A DNA stretch of 64,000 bases from Xiphydria camelus (taxonomy: Eukaryota > Arthropoda > Insecta > Hymenoptera > Xiphydriidae): NCBI GenBank assembly GCA_963678675.1, contig OY783191.1, positions 9,979,995-10,043,994 on the forward strand, read 5' to 3'. Shown piece after piece: positions 62,598 to 64,000 of the stretch (positions within the stretch are counted from its first letter, which is position 1; every line of letters begins with the position of its first letter). The notes beneath the pieces are model-generated. The model made no database searches. It was not told the DNA's origin and saw only the letters and a list, made by a program, of their open reading frames with translations. Position numbers and translations under genes: made by a program.

Positions 62598-63497
62598 TAC
62601 AGAAATAACATCGGAGACGGTGACCCAAAACGTACTCCGGGATTTTGAAAGCTGCACCTTACGATGATAAAGAAGTTATGAAGAAAGAATGTATTGGGCA
62701 CTTACAGAAGAGAATGGGCATGCGACTCGGAGATTGTGTGAACAAAAACGTGGAAACCGTTGAAAAAAGTGGAAAAAAAGAGAAAAAAAGCTCTTGGGGT
62801 GGGAAAGGCAAACTTACTGGTAAAATGATCGATAAATTGACAGTTTACTATGGCTTCGTAATTAGAAAAAATTGTGATTCCGTAGACAATATGCGTAATG
62901 CAATCTGGGCTTCATTTTATCATTATTGCTCAACAGACGAAAATCCTCAACACGAAAAGTACCCGATCGAACCTAAGTCATGGTGCTGTTGGCAGCGGGC
63001 AGTAGCTGCGAATGAATTATCTACTTTTAAGCATGATTATCAGCCATTACCATAGGATGTCGCTGAAGCTGTGTATCCGATCTATAGGTACAGATCTCAG
63101 CAATGAGAAATTATTAGAAGGATGTGTGGGTGGTTTCACGCAAAGCAACAACGAGAGTTACAATCAACTTATATGGAAAATCACTCCGAAAATCGTTCCG
63201 GGTGGCTCAAAAATCGTGGAAATGGCTGCATACATCGCTACCGGTGTATTCAATGAAGGTACAGCATCACTCTTGTATTTTATGAATGCAATGGGACTTT
63301 CACTTGGGCCCAATGCGCATTCATATGCTGAAAAGGAGGATGCACAGTGTGTCGCGATCTCCGACCAAAGAGCGCATGACAATACACGAGAGGGAAAAAT
63401 GGTTCGCAGACAACACCAAATTGAATTATTAGAAGCTGCTGAAGGAATGGAGGGTTTTTTTATATGGTCCTGGAATAGACGACTCGATGAAAGTTGA
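62598..63497 (+). pseudogene. Broken transposase-like gene, 'Mutator-like' family
   Basis: The joined reading '(Y)RNNIGDGD', 'LKAAPYDDKEVMKKECIGHL', 'QKRMGMRLGD', 'GGKGKLTGKMIDKLTVYYG', 'NMRNAIWASFYHYCSTDENP', 'PKSWCCWQRA', 'LEGCVGGFTQSNNESYNQLI' and 'GLSLGPN' has the layout of multi-copy arthropod proteins grouped as Mutator-like transposases (KECVGHVQKR..., GKG.LT...ID.L..YYG.AIR, W....P.S....NE..N..IW). Defects: a one-base frameshift near 62637, TAG at 63053-63055 and a frameshift near 63085. The N-terminal half is not recognised upstream. The family label is from memory of the motifs; homology to that multi-copy family is firmer than the superfamily name. Confidence 0.72.
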
Positions 63498-64000
63498 AAA
63501 AATTTTTTTTTACTGTGTGTAAAGTGCTTTTGAAACTTTAAACGCGTTTTTCTCAATACTGTGTTTTTGAAGTCGATGACTAAAATTTCTCGGAAACGGC
63601 TGAACCGTACGGTCTCAAATTTTTACACAAGCTTTCTAAATATATTTTTTAGTAACTGATCGAAGGTTTTTTCTCACCGATAAATATTTTCCATTTTATA
63701 AACAATTTAAGCCCAAAATTTATGTCGAAAATCGACACTTTTGTTTTGAGAAGCCGCAATTTTGTCAAAAATTAATATTTTGTTGATTCCTTCGATTAAG
63801 TACTAGATAGTACCTTATATTAACGAGATTTTTTTGGTTTTTTCATTTCAGATGATCCAATCCAGAGATATCGTGCTCACCGCAAGACGCCTTTTTTTAG
63901 AGGAGCTCCTAGAGATCGGCTATAGCAGCTTTAAAAATAATTATTTTTTGACAAATAAAAAATATGAAAGTAAAGCTAAAAGTTGCCACAATATGTATAT
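63498..64000. other. 3' flank of the transposase pseudogene
   Basis: AT-rich with 'cggctgaaccgtacggtctc' and runs of T, probably the non-coding 3' part of the same element. The other end of the element was not identified in the window. Confidence 0.45.

Overview
The window is AT-rich eukaryotic nuclear DNA, almost certainly from an insect. The protein homologies are animal ones. One gene is an insect-type cuticle C-type lectin. Several introns are only 73-90 bp, and the DNA is full of cut-and-paste transposons, MITEs and very long (AG)n tracts. Hymenoptera is my best guess, but nothing in the window proves the order. No rRNA, tRNA or CRISPR array was recognised.

Three host loci can be read by splicing ORF fragments. 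(1) On the minus strand, 1447-2554, lies an aspartylglucosaminidase (AGA)-like gene. It keeps four exons and three GT-AG introns but carries a nonsense codon, a one-base frameshift and an altered pocket residue, so it is called a pseudogene. (2) On the plus strand, 3460-35765, lies a complete seven-exon gene for the TFIIIC subunit GTF3C5 (713 codons). It fills half the window because introns 2, 3 and 5 (9.5, 5.3 and 13.5 kb) have been colonised by transposons. (3) On the minus strand, 47334-38096, lie the last two exons of a secreted C-type lectin of the Drosophila Schlaff/Clect27 type. They are split by an 8.7-kb intron that holds a 345-bp (AG)n tract; the signal-peptide exon was not found. 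GTF3C5 and the lectin are convergent, about 2.3 kb apart.

The rest is mobile DNA. Position 1-1345 is a Tc1-like element with 250-bp terminal inverted repeats (TIRs) and a transposase cut off by deletion. Intron 2 of GTF3C5 holds about ten palindromic MITEs and a 1.66-kb foldback element. Intron 3 holds a 2.9-kb near-palindrome with a PIF/Harbinger-like MITE near its centre. Intron 4 holds a short Harbinger element with clean TAA target-site duplications (TSDs). Intron 5 is a nest: a retroposon-like repeat, a mariner with two further nested insertions, and then a 10.1-kb structure bounded by inverted arms. Inside that structure are a decayed 30-bp minisatellite that reads as a 10-residue protein repeat, a foldback element inserted in another TIR element, and several MITEs.

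Downstream of the lectin exons lie more MITEs, a second (GA)n tract (about 425 bp), a THAP-domain fragment, a TIR element with an internal duplication, an inverted duplication that holds a MITE which itself holds a hAT-type MITE (8-bp TSD), and at the right edge a broken transposase-like gene of the 'Mutator-like' kind. Symbols are given only for the three host loci. All element boundaries come from reading inverted repeats by eye and may be off by a few bases.
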